Source: Rallus limicola
Lineage: Eukaryota; Chordata; Aves; Gruiformes; Rallidae
Assembly (NCBI GenBank): GCA_022605955.1
Contig: JAKCOZ010000015.1
Location: 9,057,287 to 9,121,286, forward strand
Direction of reading: 5' to 3'
DNA: 64,000 bases
How positions within the stretch are numbered: position 1 is the first letter of the stretch; every line of letters begins with the position of its first letter. Positions 12,561 to 25,768 of this stretch are shown piece by piece. The notes below the pieces were generated by a model, which saw only the letters and a program-made list of their open reading frames with translations, had not been told where the DNA came from and did no database searches. The position numbers and the translations under genes are program-made.

Positions 12561-12912
12561 GTACGCATCCGGTGCTTCAAGAGGCAGGCACGAAATGGGC
12601 GGCCGCCCCTCAGATAGGGAGAGTGGCTACATGTACAACACCCATCCCGGAGTGCCAGAGGAACGGCCGCAGTACCATCAGTACCACCAGGCACCGCAGC
12701 AGCCTGCCAAACCGGCACGTCCGCCCACGCCAGTGTCTCCGCGCCCAACTTCACCGCGGCCTCCACGGACACCGTCCCACCGTGGACTGCCGCCTCGCCC
12801 CGGACCGCCACCTCCCACCGGACCTCCACCTCCCTCTGGACTGCCACCCCCGACCAGACGGCCTCCAGCATTCCACAGGTTGCAGGAGCGGAATCGCACC
12901 AAGCCCCTCTAA
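12561..12912 (+). CDS. Terminal-exon copy U7, array unit 12484-14380
   Basis: This is a long-type exon with two hexamers and a CCG (Pro) hinge, combined with the S-R-G-R-H-E-M replacement. The unit downstream is the first to carry AACGTTCCTGCAACGG in place of AACCCTCCTGC, a marker repeated in U8, U9, U11 and U12. Confidence 0.6.
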
Positions 12913-14457
12913 ACAAAACGGCAGCCCCAGCTGCAGGGGCTCACTGGAAGAGTCCTTCGGTCACCATTCAGTGTGGCCGTGCCAGCACAGAGGTCGGGGC
13001 ATAGCAACAACGACCAGCTCTTTGAAATAAAGACAGAGGGAGCTGTTTCACAAGTACCTGCCTTGTACCAACAGCAAACCCTGGGAAGCACCAGCCCCTC
13101 TGCAGCCGAGGATGCTCACAGTGTCGGCAGGCAGGGGCTGGACCCTCTGGAGAAGATCGAGGCAGGTGCCACGTTAGGGGTGCTCACAGCCAGCCCGGCA
13201 AAATGGCAACACCGCCTTGCCCAGGCGCCCGCACCCGGCTTCTGGAAAGCCTGCACCGCACACACGGCCCTCGCGCCAGGCTTCCCCACAGCCTCCAGAG
13301 CCCACGCTGTCTCCCAGCTTGCCCATGTCCTGCGGCCTGCACTGCTCCCGTGCTTGGCTTCTCCAAAGGCTCCAGGCCCCCCGACCCCGCTTCTCCACTG
13401 CCTCCATGGCCCCCCTTCTCATCAAAGCCTGCACAGCCTCCAAGCCTGGCTTCACCACAGCCTGCAAGGCCCTGCGGCCCTCTTCACTGCCTCTACCAGC
13501 CATCAGGGAGCCCCAGAGAGATGGACCTGTTGCCAGCAGGCACCACAATGGCCTGGCAAACGGGCACGGCTGCCCTCCCCATGGTCCCCACCCCTGGATT
13601 TGCCAAATCCTTCACAGCCCCCATGCTCGGCTTCTCCAAGGCCCTCGCAAAACCCCAGCCCTCCGCCAACGTTCCTGCAACGGCAGGACCAGACTGGCGC
13701 ATGCCAGCACCGACCAAAAGGCCCCCCTCTCCCGACCCCAAAAGCCCACTAGATCAGCCTTTGGGTACCTGCTGAAGGTGACCCCCAAAGGGTAGGAGTC
13801 GGCCTGCGAAAAGCAGCACGAGCAATTATACGGCCAACGGAACGTCCAGTTCTGATAATCTGTCTCCAAATAAAGATGGATGGAGCTGTTCCACCTGTGT
13901 CCACTGGGACAGAAACAGAAACTCAAATGTCACAGCAAAGGCCTTTGTCAGCTGGGGTTTATGACCAGGGTCTGAGCTTCCAGAGGTGCCGTGCCGTGCC
14001 AGTTAGCACCGCCAGCTTCTCAGCGCTGCTGGCCTGTAAGAGGGACTGCTCTTTGGCTGCTGTGTTTCTGTGCTAGGAAACGCAACACATTTCTGCAAGC
14101 AGCCTCAGCTGGGAAAGCACGTTTTGCTTTGCAGGCAGCAGTCTGAGCTGGCCTTTGGTTCTGGGTTAATTGCACCCAGAACGGAAGGCCGTGAAAGCCA
14201 AAGCTGCTTGTTTCAGAGCACCGCTGTAGAAGAGCCCCCCGAGGCTGGAAAGGGCTGGCTCGGGCAGGCTGCAACCACTGTCCCTGCGGCAGGCTGGGAC
14301 ACCCTGTGCCTGCAAAGGCCTGCAGAGCCGAGCATCAGCAGAGCCAAGTAAAACTACAGAACAGCCACACTACAGAACGGCTCTGGGCCACCGGGGAAAG
14401 GAGAGGGCCTGAGTCCCATGAGTGGCCAAGGGCCTGAGCCGCCTCCTCTCTCCTCAG

Positions 14458-14902
14458 GTACGCATCCGGTGCTTCAAGAGGCAGGCACGAAATGGGCGGC
14501 CGCCCCTCAGATAGGGAGAGTGGCTACATGTACAACACCCATCCCGGAGTGCCAGAGGAACGGCCGCAGTACCATCAATACCACCAGGCACCGCAGCAGC
14601 CTGCCAAACCGGCACGTCCGCCCACGCCAGTGTCTCCGCGCCCAACTTCACCGCGGCCTCCACGGACACCGTCCCACCGTGGACTGCTGCCTCGCCCCGG
14701 ACCGCCACCTCCCACCGGACCTCCACCTCCCTCTGGACTGCCACCCCCCGACCAGACGGCCTCCAGCATTCCACAGGTTGCAGGAGCGGAATCGCACCAA
14801 GCCCCTCTAAACAAAACGGCAGCCCCAGCTGCAGGGGCTCACTGGAAGAGTCCTTCGGTCACCATTCAGTGTGGCCGTGCCAGCACAGAGGTCGGGGCAT
14901 AG
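14458..14902 (+). CDS. Terminal-exon copy U8 with +1 frameshift and a longer, different C-terminus, unit 14381-16278
   Basis: The exon starts normally (S-R-G-R-H-E-M variant, two hexamers, Leu hinge). A run of six C at 14744-14749, five in all other array units, then shifts the frame. The usual T-R-R-P-P-A-F-H ending is replaced by about 50 other residues beginning D-Q-T-A-S-S and ending A-S-T-E-V-G-A, with a TAG at 14900-14902, still ahead of the AATAAA at 14924. The canonical stop position would be 14810. It could be a real variant tail, a broken copy or a homopolymer sequencing error. Confidence 0.45.
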
Positions 14903-16355
14903 CAACAACGACCAGCTCTTTGAAATAAAGACAGAGGGAGCTGTTTCACAAGTACCTGCCTTGTACCAACAGCAAACCCTGCGAAGCACCAGCCCCTCTG
15001 CAGCCGAGGATGCTCACAGTGTCGGCAGGCAGGGGCTGGACCCTCTGGAGAAGATTGATGCAGGTGCCACGTTAGGGGTGCTCACAGCCAGCCCGGCAAA
15101 ATGGCAACACCGCCTTGCCCAGGCGCCCGCACCCGGCTTCTGGAAAGCCTGCACCGCACACACGGCCCTCGCGCCAGGCTTCCCCACAGCCTCCAGAGCC
15201 CCCGCTGTCTCCCAGCTTGCCCATGTCCTGCGGCCTGCACTGCTCCCGTGCTTGGCTTCTCCAAAGGCTCCAGGCCCCCCGACCCCGCTTCTCCACTGCC
15301 TCCATGGCCCCCCTTCTCATCAAAGCCTGCACAGCCTCCAAGCCTGGCTTCACCACAGCCTGCAAGGCCCTGCGGCCCTCTTCACTGCCTCTACCAGCCA
15401 TCAGGGAGCCCCAGAGAGATGGACCTGTTGCCAGCAGGCACCACAATGGCCTGGCAAACGGGCACGGCTGCCCTCCCCATGGTCCCCACCCCTGGATTTG
15501 CCAAATCCTTCACAGCCCCCATGCTCGGCTTCTCCAAGGCCCTCGCAAAACCCCAGCCCTCCGCCAACGTTCCTGCAACGGCAGGACCAGACTGGCGCAT
15601 GCCAGCACCGACCAAAAGGCCCCCCTCTCCCGACCCCAAAAGCCCACTAGATCAGCCTTTGGGTACCTGCTGAAGGTGACCCCCAAAGGGTAGGAGTCGG
15701 CCTGTGAAAAGCAGCACGAGCAATTATACGGCCAACGGAACGTCCAGTTCTGATAATCTGTCTCCAAATAAAGATGGATGGAGCTGTTCCACCTGTGTCC
15801 ACTGGGACAGAAACAGAAACTCAAATGTCACAGCAAAGGCCTTTGTCAGCTGGGGTTTATGACCAGGGTCTGAGCTTCCAGAGGTGCCGTGCCGTGCCAG
15901 TTAGCACCGCCAGCTTCTCAGCGCTGCTGGCCTGTAAGAGGCACTGCTCTTTGGCTGCTGTGTTTCTGTGCTAGGAAACGCAACACATTTCTGCAAGCAG
16001 CCTCAGCTGGGAAAGCACGTTTTGCTTTGCAGGCAGCAGTCTGAGCTGGCCTTTGGTTCTGGGTTAATTGCACCCAGAACGGAAGGCCGTGAAAGCCAAA
16101 GCTGCTTGTTTCAGAGCACCGCTGTAGAAGAGCCCCCCGAGGCTGGAAAGGGCTGGCTCGGGCAGGCTGCAACCACTGTCCCTGCGGCAGGCTGGGACAC
16201 CCTGTGCCTGCAAAGGCCTGCAGAGCCGAGCATCAGCAGAGCCAAGTAAAACTACAGAACAGCCACACTACAGAACGGCTCTGGGCCACCGGGGAAAGGA
16301 GAGGGCCTGAGTCCCATGAGTGGCCAAGGGCCTGAGCCGCCTCCTCTCTCCTCAG

Positions 16356-16689
16356 GTACGCATCCGGTGCTTCAAGAGGCGGGCACGAAATGGGCGGCCG
16401 CCCCTCAGATAGGGAGAGTGGCTACATGTACAACACCCATCCCGGAGTGCCAGAGGAACGGCCGCAGTACCATCAGTACCACCAGGCACCGCAGCAGCCT
16501 GCCAAACCGGCACGTCCGCCCACGCCAGTGTCTCCGCGCCCAACTTCACCGCGGCCTCCACGGACACCGTCCCACCGTGGACTGCTGCCTCGCCCCGGAC
16601 CGCCACCTCCCTCTGGACTGCCACCCCCGACCAGACGGCCTCCAGCATTCCACAGGTTGCAGGAGCGGAATCGCACCAAGCCCCTCTAA
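16356..16689 (+). CDS. Terminal-exon copy U9, array unit 16279-18157
   Basis: This is a short-type exon with the G-G-H-E-M and N-T-H-P-G-V-P-E-E states and a Leu hinge. Its single hexamer reads GGACCGCCACCTCCCTCT rather than the GGACCTCC form of U3-U6. The hexamer was therefore lost at a different register, implying an independent contraction. Confidence 0.6.
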
Positions 16690-18234
16690 ACAAAACGGCA
16701 GCCCCAGCTGCAGGGGCTCACTGGAAGAGTCCTTCGGTCACCATTCAGTGTGGCCGTGCCAGCACAGAGGTCGGGGCATAGCAACAACGACCAGCTCTTT
16801 GAAATAAAGACAGAGGGAGCTGTTTCACAAGTACCTGCCTTGTACCAACAGCAAACCCTGCGAAGCACCAGCCCCTCTGCAGCCGAGGATGCTCACAGTG
16901 TCGGCAGGCAGGGGCTGGACCCTCTGGAGAAGATTGATGCAGGTGCCACGTTAGGGGTGCTCACAGCCAGCCCGGCAAAATGGCAACACCGCCTTGCCCA
17001 GGCGCCCGCACCCGGCTTCTGGAAAGCCTGCACCGCACACACGGCCCTCGCGCCAGGCTTCCCCACAGCCTCCAGAGCCCCCGCTGTCTCCCAGCTTGCC
17101 CATGTCCTGCGGCCTGCACTGCTCCCGTGCTTGGCTTCTCCAAAGGCTCCAGGCCCCCCGACCCCGCTTCTCCACTGCCTCCATGGCCCCCCTTCTCATC
17201 AAAGCCTGCACAGCCTCCAAGCCTGGCTTCACCACAGCCTGCAAGGCCCTGCGGCCCTCTTCACTGCCTCTACCAGCCATCAGGGAGCCCCAGAGAGATG
17301 GACCTGTTGCCAGCAGGCACCACAATGGCCTGGCAAACGGGCACGGCTGCCCTCCCCATGGTCCCCACCCCTGGATTTGCCAAATCCTTCACAGCCCCCA
17401 TGCTCGGCTTCTCCAAGGCCCTCGCAAAACCCCAGCCCTCCGCCAACGTTCCTGCAACGGCAGGACCAGACTGGCGCATGCCAGCACCGACCAAAAGGCC
17501 CCCCTCTCCCGACCCCAAAAGCCCACTAGATCAGCCTTTGGGTACCTGCTGAAGGTGACCCCCAAAGGGTAGGAGTCGGCCTGCGAAAAGCAGCACGAGC
17601 AATTATACGGCCAACGGAACGTCCAGTTCTGATAATCTGTCTCCAAATAAAGATGGATGGAGCTGTTCCACCTGTGTCCACTGGGACAGAAACAGAAACT
17701 CAAATGTCACAGCAAAGGCCTTTGTCAGCTGGGGTTTATGACCAGGGTCTGAGCTTCCAGAGGTGCCGTGCCGTGCCAGTTAGCACCGCCAGCTTCTCAG
17801 CGCTGCTGGCCTGTAAGAGGGACTGCTCTTTGGCTGCTGTGTTTCTGTGCTAGGAAACGCAACACATTTCTGCAAGCAGCCTCAGCTGGGAAAGCACGTT
17901 TTGCTTTGCAGGCAGCAGTCTGAGCTGGCCTTTGGTTCTGGGTTAATTGCACCCAGAACGGAAGGCCGTGAAAGCCAAAGCTGCTTGTTTCAGAGCACCG
18001 CTGTAGAAGAGCCCCCCGAGGCTGGAAAGGGCTGGCTCGGGCAGGCTGCAACCACTGTCCCTGCGGCAGGCTGGGACACCCTGTGCCTGCAAAGGCCTGC
18101 AGAGCCGAGCATCAGCAGAGCCAAGTAAAACTACAGAACAGCCACACTACAGAACGGCTCTGGGCCACCGGGGAAAGGAGAGGGCCTGAGTCCCATGAGT
18201 GGCCAAGGGCCTGAGCCGCCTCCTCTCTCCTCAG

Positions 18235-18586
18235 GTACGCATCCGGTGCTTCAAGAGGCAGGCACGAAATGGGCGGCCGCCCCTCAGATAGGGAGAGTGG
18301 CTACATGTACAACACCCATCCCGGAGTGCCAGAGGAACGGCCGCAGTACCATCAATACCACCAGGCACCGCAGCAGCCTGCCAAACCGGCACGTCCGCCC
18401 ACGCCAGTGTCTCCGCGCCCAACTTCACCGCGGCCTCCACGGACACCGTCCCACCGTGGACTGCTGCCTCGCCCCGGACCGCCACCTCCCACCGGACCTC
18501 CACCTCCCTCTGGACTGCCACCCCCGACCAGACGGCCTCCAGCATTCCACAGGTTGCAGGAGCGGAATCGCACCAAGCCCCTCTAA
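18235..18586 (+). CDS. Terminal-exon copy U10, array unit 18158-20054
   Basis: It has two hexamers, a Leu hinge, S-R-G-R-H-E-M and a silent CAG to CAA in the H-Q-Y motif. These are exactly the states of U8 but without the extra C, so the U8 frameshift is a recent event on a U10-like sequence. The downstream marker GTGGACAAGATCGATGC is shared with U2 and U13. Confidence 0.6.
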
Positions 18587-20131
18587 ACAAAACGGCAGCC
18601 CCAGCTGCAGGGGCTCACTGGAAGAGTCCTTCGGTCACCATTCAGTGTGGCCGTGCCAGCACAGAGGTCGGGGCATAGCAACAACGACCAGCTCTTTGAA
18701 ATAAAGACAGAGGGAGCTGTTTCACAAGTACCTGCCTTGTACCAACAGCAAACCCTGCGAAGCACCAGCCCCTCTGCAGCCGAGGATGCTCACAGTGTCG
18801 GCAGGCAGGGGCTGGACCCTGTGGACAAGATCGATGCAGGTGCCACGTTAGGGGTGCTCACAGCCAGCCCGGCAAAATGGCAACACCGCCTTGCCCAGGC
18901 GCCCGCACCCGGCTTCTGGAAAGCCTGCACCGCACACACGGCCCTCGCGCCAGGCTTCCCCACAGCCTCCAGAGCCCCCGCTGTCTCCCAGCTTGCCCAT
19001 GTCCTGCGGCCTGCACTGCTCCCGTGCTTGGCTTCTCCAAAGGCTCCAGGCCCCCCGACCCCGCTTCTCCACTGCCTCCATGGCCCCCCTTCTCATCAAA
19101 GCCTGCACAGCCTCCAAGCCTGGCTTCACCACAGCCTGCAAGGCCCTGCGGCCCTCTTCACTGCCTCTACCAGCCATCAGGGAGCCCCAGAGAGATGGAC
19201 CTGTTGCCAGCAGGCACCACAATGGCCTGGCAAACGGGCACGGCTGCCCTCCCCATGGTCCCCACCCCTGGATTTGCCAAATCCTTCACAGCCCCCATGC
19301 TCGGCTTCTCCAAGGCCCTCGCAAAACCCCAGCCCTCCGCCAACCCTCCTGCAACGGCAGGACCAGACTGGCGCATGCCAGCACCGACCAAAAGGCCCCC
19401 CTCTCCCGACCCCAAAAGCCCACTAGATCAGCCTTTGGGTACCTGCTGAAGGTGACCCCCAAAGGGTAGGAGTCGGCCTGCGAAAAGCAGCACGAGCAAT
19501 TATACGGCCAACGGAACGTCCAGTTCTGATAATCTGTCTCCAAATAAAGATGGATGGAGCTGTTCCACCTGTGTCCACTGGGACAGAAACAGAAACTCAA
19601 ATGTCACAGCAAAGGCCTTTGTCAGCTGGGGTTTATGACCAGGGTCTGAGCTTCCAGAGGTGCCGTGCCGTGCCAGTTAGCACCGCCAGCTTCTCAGCGC
19701 TGCTGGCCTGTAAGAGGGACTGCTCTTTGGCTGCTGTGTTTCTGTGCTAGGAAACGCAACACATTTCTGCAAGCAGCCTCAGCTGGGAAAGCACGTTTTG
19801 CTTTGCAGGCAGCAGTCTGAGCTGGCCTTTGGTTCTGGGTTAATTGCACCCAGAACGGAAGGCCGTGAAAGCCAAAGCTGCTTGTTTCAGAGCACCGCTG
19901 TAGAAGAGCCCCCCGAGGCTGGAAAGGGCTGGCTCGGGCAGGCTGCAACCACTGTCCCTGCGGCAGGCTGGGACACCCTGTGCCTGCAAAGGCCTGCAGA
20001 GCCGAGCATCAGCAGAGCCAAGTAAAACTACAGAACAGCCACACTACAGAACGGCTCTGGGCCACCGGGGAAAGGAGAGGGCCTGAGTCCCATGAGTGGC
20101 CAAGGGCCTGAGCCGCCTCCTCTCTCCTCAG

Positions 20132-20465
20132 GTACGCATCCGGTGCTTCAAGAGGCGGGCACGAAATGGGCGGCCGCCCCTCAGATAGGGAGAGTGGCTA
20201 CATGTACAACAACCATCCCGGAGTGCCAGAGGAACGGCCGCAGTACCATCAGTACCACCAGGCACCGCAGCAGCCTGCCAAACCGGCACGTCCGCCCACG
20301 CCAGTGTCTCCGCGCCCAACTTCACCGCGGCCTCCACGGACACCGTCCCACCGTGGACTGCTGCCTCGCCCCGGACCGCCACCTCCCTCTGGACTGCCAC
20401 CCCCGACCAGACGGCCTCCAGCATTCCACAGGTTGCAGGAGCGGAATCGCACCAAGCCCCTCTAA
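20132..20465 (+). CDS. Terminal-exon copy U11, array unit 20055-21933
   Basis: This short-type exon has a mixed haplotype, N-N-H-P-G-V-P-E-E: the Asn of U1/U2 with the Gly/Glu of the other units. The unit's 3' part carries GGCCTGTGAAAAGC, shared only with U8. Confidence 0.6.
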
Positions 20466-22010
20466 ACAAAACGGCAGCCCCAGCTGCAGGGGCTCACTGG
20501 AAGAGTCCTTCGGTCACCATTCAGTGTGGCCGTGCCAGCACAGAGGTCGGGGCATAGCAACAACGACCAGCTCTTTGAAATAAAGACAGAGGGAGCTGTT
20601 TCACAAGTACCTGCCTTGTACCAACAGCAAACCCTGCGAAGCACCAGCCCCTCTGCAGCCGAGGATGCTCACAGTGTCGGCAGGCAGGGGCTGGACCCTC
20701 TGGAGAAGATTGATGCAGGTGCCACGTTAGGGGTGCTCACAGCCAGCCCGGCAAAATGGCAACACCGCCTTGCCCAGGCGCCCGCACCCGGCTTCTGGAA
20801 AGCCTGCACCGCACACACGGCCCTCGCGCCAGGCTTCCCCACAGCCTCCAGAGCCCCCGCTGTCTCCCAGCTTGCCCATGTCCTGCGGCCTGCACTGCTC
20901 CCGTGCTTGGCTTCTCCAAAGGCTCCAGGCCCCCCGACCCCGCTTCTCCACTGCCTCCATGGCCCCCCTTCTCATCAAAGCCTGCACAGCCTCCAAGCCT
21001 GGCTTCACCACAGCCTGCAAGGCCCTGCGGCCCTCTTCACTGCCTCTACCAGCCATCAGGGAGCCCCAGAGAGATGGACCTGTTGCCAGCAGGCACCACA
21101 ATGGCCTGGCAAACGGGCACGGCTGCCCTCCCCATGGTCCCCACCCCTGGATTTGCCAAATCCTTCACAGCCCCCATGCTCGGCTTCTCCAAGGCCCTCG
21201 CAAAACCCCAGCCCTCCGCCAACGTTCCTGCAACGGCAGGACCAGACTGGCGCATGCCAGCACCGACCAAAAGGCCCCCCTCTCCCGACCCCAAAAGCCC
21301 ACTAGATCAGCCTTTGGGTACCTGCTGAAGGTGACCCCCAAAGGGTAGGAGTCGGCCTGTGAAAAGCAGCACGAGCAATTATACGGCCAACGGAACGTCC
21401 AGTTCTGATAATCTGTCTCCAAATAAAGATGGATGGAGCTGTTCCACCTGTGTCCACTGGGACAGAAACAGAAACTCAAATGTCACAGCAAAGGCCTTTG
21501 TCAGCTGGGGTTTATGACCAGGGTCTGAGCTTCCAGAGGTGCCGTGCCGTGCCAGTTAGCACCGCCAGCTTCTCAGCGCTGCTGGCCTGTAAGAGGGACT
21601 GCTCTTTGGCTGCTGTGTTTCTGTGCTAGGAAACGCAACACATTTCTGCAAGCAGCCTCAGCTGGGAAAGCACGTTTTGCTTTGCAGGCAGCAGTCTGAG
21701 CTGGCCTTTGGTTCTGGGTTAATTGCACCCAGAACGGAAGGCCGTGAAAGCCAAAGCTGCTTGTTTCAGAGCACCGCTGTAGAAGAGCCCCCCGAGGCTG
21801 GAAAGGGCTGGCTCGGGCAGGCTGCAACCACTGTCCCTGCGGCAGGCTGGGACACCCTGTGCCTGCAAAGGCCTGCAGAGCCGAGCATCAGCAGAGCCAA
21901 GTAAAACTACAGAACAGCCACACTACAGAACGGCTCTGGGCCACCGGGGAAAGGAGAGGGCCTGAGTCCCATGAGTGGCCAAGGGCCTGAGCCGCCTCCT
22001 CTCTCCTCAG

Positions 22011-22344
22011 GTACGCATCCGGTGCTTCAAGAGGCGGGCACGAAATGGGCGGCCGCCCCTCAGATAGGGAGAGTGGCTACATGTACAACACCCATCCCGG
22101 AGTGCCAGAGGAACGGCCGCAGTACCATCAGTACCACCAGGCACCGCAGCAGCCTGCCAAACCGGCACGTCCGCCCACGCCAGTGTCTCCGCGCCCAACT
22201 TCACCGCGGCCTCCACGGACACCGTCCCACCGTGGACTGCTGCCTCGCCCCGGACCGCCACCTCCCTCTGGACTGCCACCCCCGACCAGACGGCCTCCAG
22301 CATTCCACAGGTTGCAGGAGCGGAATCGCACCAAGCCCCTCTAA
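22011..22344 (+). CDS. Terminal-exon copy U12, array unit 21934-23812
   Basis: The exon encodes the same protein as U9 (one hexamer, Leu hinge, GGACCGCC register). The unit's 3' part has AAGAGGCACTGC in place of AAGAGGGACTGC, also seen in U8 and in R2. Confidence 0.6.
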
Positions 22345-23889
22345 ACAAAACGGCAGCCCCAGCTGCAGGGGCTCACTGGAAGAGTCCTTCGGTCACCATT
22401 CAGTGTGGCCGTGCCAGCACAGAGGTCGGGGCATAGCAACAACGACCAGCTCTTTGAAATAAAGACAGAGGGAGCTGTTTCACAAGTACCTGCCTTGTAC
22501 CAACAGCAAACCCTGCGAAGCACCAGCCCCTCTGCAGCCGAGGATGCTCACAGTGTCGGCAGGCAGGGGCTGGACCCTCTGGAGAAGATTGATGCAGGTG
22601 CCACGTTAGGGGTGCTCACAGCCAGCCCGGCAAAATGGCAACACCGCCTTGCCCAGGCGCCCGCACCCGGCTTCTGGAAAGCCTGCACCGCACACACGGC
22701 CCTCGCGCCAGGCTTCCCCACAGCCTCCAGAGCCCCCGCTGTCTCCCAGCTTGCCCATGTCCTGCGGCCTGCACTGCTCCCGTGCTTGGCTTCTCCAAAG
22801 GCTCCAGGCCCCCCGACCCCGCTTCTCCACTGCCTCCATGGCCCCCCTTCTCATCAAAGCCTGCACAGCCTCCAAGCCTGGCTTCACCACAGCCTGCAAG
22901 GCCCTGCGGCCCTCTTCACTGCCTCTACCAGCCATCAGGGAGCCCCAGAGAGATGGACCTGTTGCCAGCAGGCACCACAATGGCCTGGCAAACGGGCACG
23001 GCTGCCCTCCCCATGGTCCCCACCCCTGGATTTGCCAAATCCTTCACAGCCCCCATGCTCGGCTTCTCCAAGGCCCTCGCAAAACCCCAGCCCTCCGCCA
23101 ACGTTCCTGCAACGGCAGGACCAGACTGGCGCATGCCAGCACCGACCAAAAGGCCCCCCTCTCCCGACCCCAAAAGCCCACTAGATCAGCCTTTGGGTAC
23201 CTGCTGAAGGTGACCCCCAAAGGGTAGGAGTCGGCCTGCGAAAAGCAGCACGAGCAATTATACGGCCAACGGAACGTCCAGTTCTGATAATCTGTCTCCA
23301 AATAAAGATGGATGGAGCTGTTCCACCTGTGTCCACTGGGACAGAAACAGAAACTCAAATGTCACAGCAAAGGCCTTTGTCAGCTGGGGTTTATGACCAG
23401 GGTCTGAGCTTCCAGAGGTGCCGTGCCGTGCCAGTTAGCACCGCCAGCTTCTCAGCGCTGCTGGCCTGTAAGAGGCACTGCTCTTTGGCTGCTGTGTTTC
23501 TGTGCTAGGAAACGCAACACATTTCTGCAAGCAGCCTCAGCTGGGAAAGCACGTTTTGCTTTGCAGGCAGCAGTCTGAGCTGGCCTTTGGTTCTGGGTTA
23601 ATTGCACCCAGAACGGAAGGCCGTGAAAGCCAAAGCTGCTTGTTTCAGAGCACCGCTGTAGAAGAGCCCCCCGAGGCTGGAAAGGGCTGGCTCGGGCAGG
23701 CTGCAACCACTGTCCCTGCGGCAGGCTGGGACACCCTGTGCCTGCAAAGGCCTGCAGAGCCGAGCATCAGCAGAGCCAAGTAAAACTACAGAACAGCCAC
23801 ACTACAGAACGGCTCTGGGCCACCGGGGAAAGGAGAGGGCCTGAGTCCCATGAGTGGCCAAGGGCCTGAGCCGCCTCCTCTCTCCTCAG

Positions 23890-24223
23890 GTACGCATCCG
23901 GTGCTTCAAGAGGCGGGCACGAAATGGGCGGCCGCCCCTCAGATAGGGAGAGTGGCTACATGTACAACACCCATCCCGGAGTGCCAGAGGAACGGCCGCA
24001 GTACCATCAGTACCACCAGGCACCGCAGCAGCCTGCCAAACCGGCACGTCCGCCCACGCCAGTGTCTCCGCGCCCAACTTCACCGCGGCCTCCACGGACA
24101 CCGTCCCACCGTGGACTGCTGCCTCGCCCCGGACCGCCACCTCCCTCTGGACTGCCACCCCCGACCAGACGGCCTCCAGCATTCCACAGGTTGCAGGAGC
24201 GGAATCGCACCAAGCCCCTCTAA
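23890..24223 (+). CDS. Terminal-exon copy U13, array unit 23813-25691
   Basis: The encoded tail is identical to U9 and U12. The 3' part of the unit instead shares GTGGACAAGATCGATGC with U10 and U2 and the GCGTTGTACC variant with U3, U14, R1 and R2. Its flanks and exon therefore have different nearest relatives. Confidence 0.6.
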
Positions 24224-25768
24224 ACAAAACGGCAGCCCCAGCTGCAGGGGCTCACTGGAAGAGTCCTTCGGTCACCATTCAGTGTGGCCGTGCCAGCACA
24301 GAGGTCGGGGCATAGCAACAACGACCAGCTCTTTGAAATAAAGACAGAGGGAGCTGTTTCACAAGTACCTGCGTTGTACCAACAGCAAACCCTGCGAAGC
24401 ACCAGCCCCTCTGCAGCCGAGGATGCTCACAGTGTCGGCAGGCAGGGGCTGGACCCTGTGGACAAGATCGATGCAGGTGCCACGTTAGGGGTGCTCACAG
24501 CCAGCCCGGCAAAATGGCAACACCGCCTTGCCCAGGCGCCCGCACCCGGCTTCTGGAAAGCCTGCACCGCACACACGGCCCTCGCGCCAGGCTTCCCCAC
24601 AGCCTCCAGAGCCCCCGCTGTCTCCCAGCTTGCCCATGTCCTGCGGCCTGCACTGCTCCCGTGCTTGGCTTCTCCAAAGGCTCCAGGCCCCCCGACCCCG
24701 CTTCTCCACTGCCTCCATGGCCCCCCTTCTCATCAAAGCCTGCACAGCCTCCAAGCCTGGCTTCACCACAGCCTGCAAGGCCCTGCGGCCCTCTTCACTG
24801 CCTCTACCAGCCATCAGGGAGCCCCAGAGAGATGGACCTGTTGCCAGCAGGCACCACAATGGCCTGGCAAACGGGCACGGCTGCCCTCCCCATGGTCCCC
24901 ACCCCTGGATTTGCCAAATCCTTCACAGCCCCCATGCTCGGCTTCTCCAAGGCCCTCGCAAAACCCCAGCCCTCCGCCAACCCTCCTGCAACGGCAGGAC
25001 CAGACTGGCGCATGCCAGCACCGACCAAAAGGCCCCCCTCTCCCGACCCCAAAAGCCCACTAGATCAGCCTTTGGGTACCTGCTGAAGGTGACCCCCAAA
25101 GGGTAGGAGTCGGCCTGCGAAAAGCAGCACGAGCAATTATACGGCCAACGGAACGTCCAGTTCTGATAATCTGTCTCCAAATAAAGATGGATGGAGCTGT
25201 TCCACCTGTGTCCACTGGGACAGAAACAGAAACTCAAATGTCACAGCAAAGGCCTTTGTCAGCTGGGGTTTATGACCAGGGTCTGAGCTTCCAGAGGTGC
25301 CGTGCCGTGCCAGTTAGCACCGCCAGCTTCTCAGCGCTGCTGGCCTGTAAGAGGGACTGCTCTTTGGCTGCTGTGTTTCTGTGCTAGGAAACGCAACACA
25401 TTTCTGCAAGCAGCCTCAGCTGGGAAAGCACGTTTTGCTTTGCAGGCAGCAGTCTGAGCTGGCCTTTGGTTCTGGGTTAATTGCACCCAGAACGGAAGGC
25501 CGTGAAAGCCAAAGCTGCTTGTTTCAGAGCACCGCTGTAGAAGAGCCCCCCGAGGCTGGAAAGGGCTGGCTCGGGCAGGCTGCAACCACTGTCCCTGCGG
25601 CAGGCTGGGACACCCTGTGCCTGCAAAGGCCTGTAGAGCCGAGCATCAGCAGAGCCAAGTAAAACTACAGAACAGCCACACTACAGAACGGCTCTGGGCC
25701 ACCGGGGAAAGGAGAGGGCCTGAGTCCCATGAGTGGCCAAGGGCCTGAGCCGCCTCCTCTCTCCTCAG

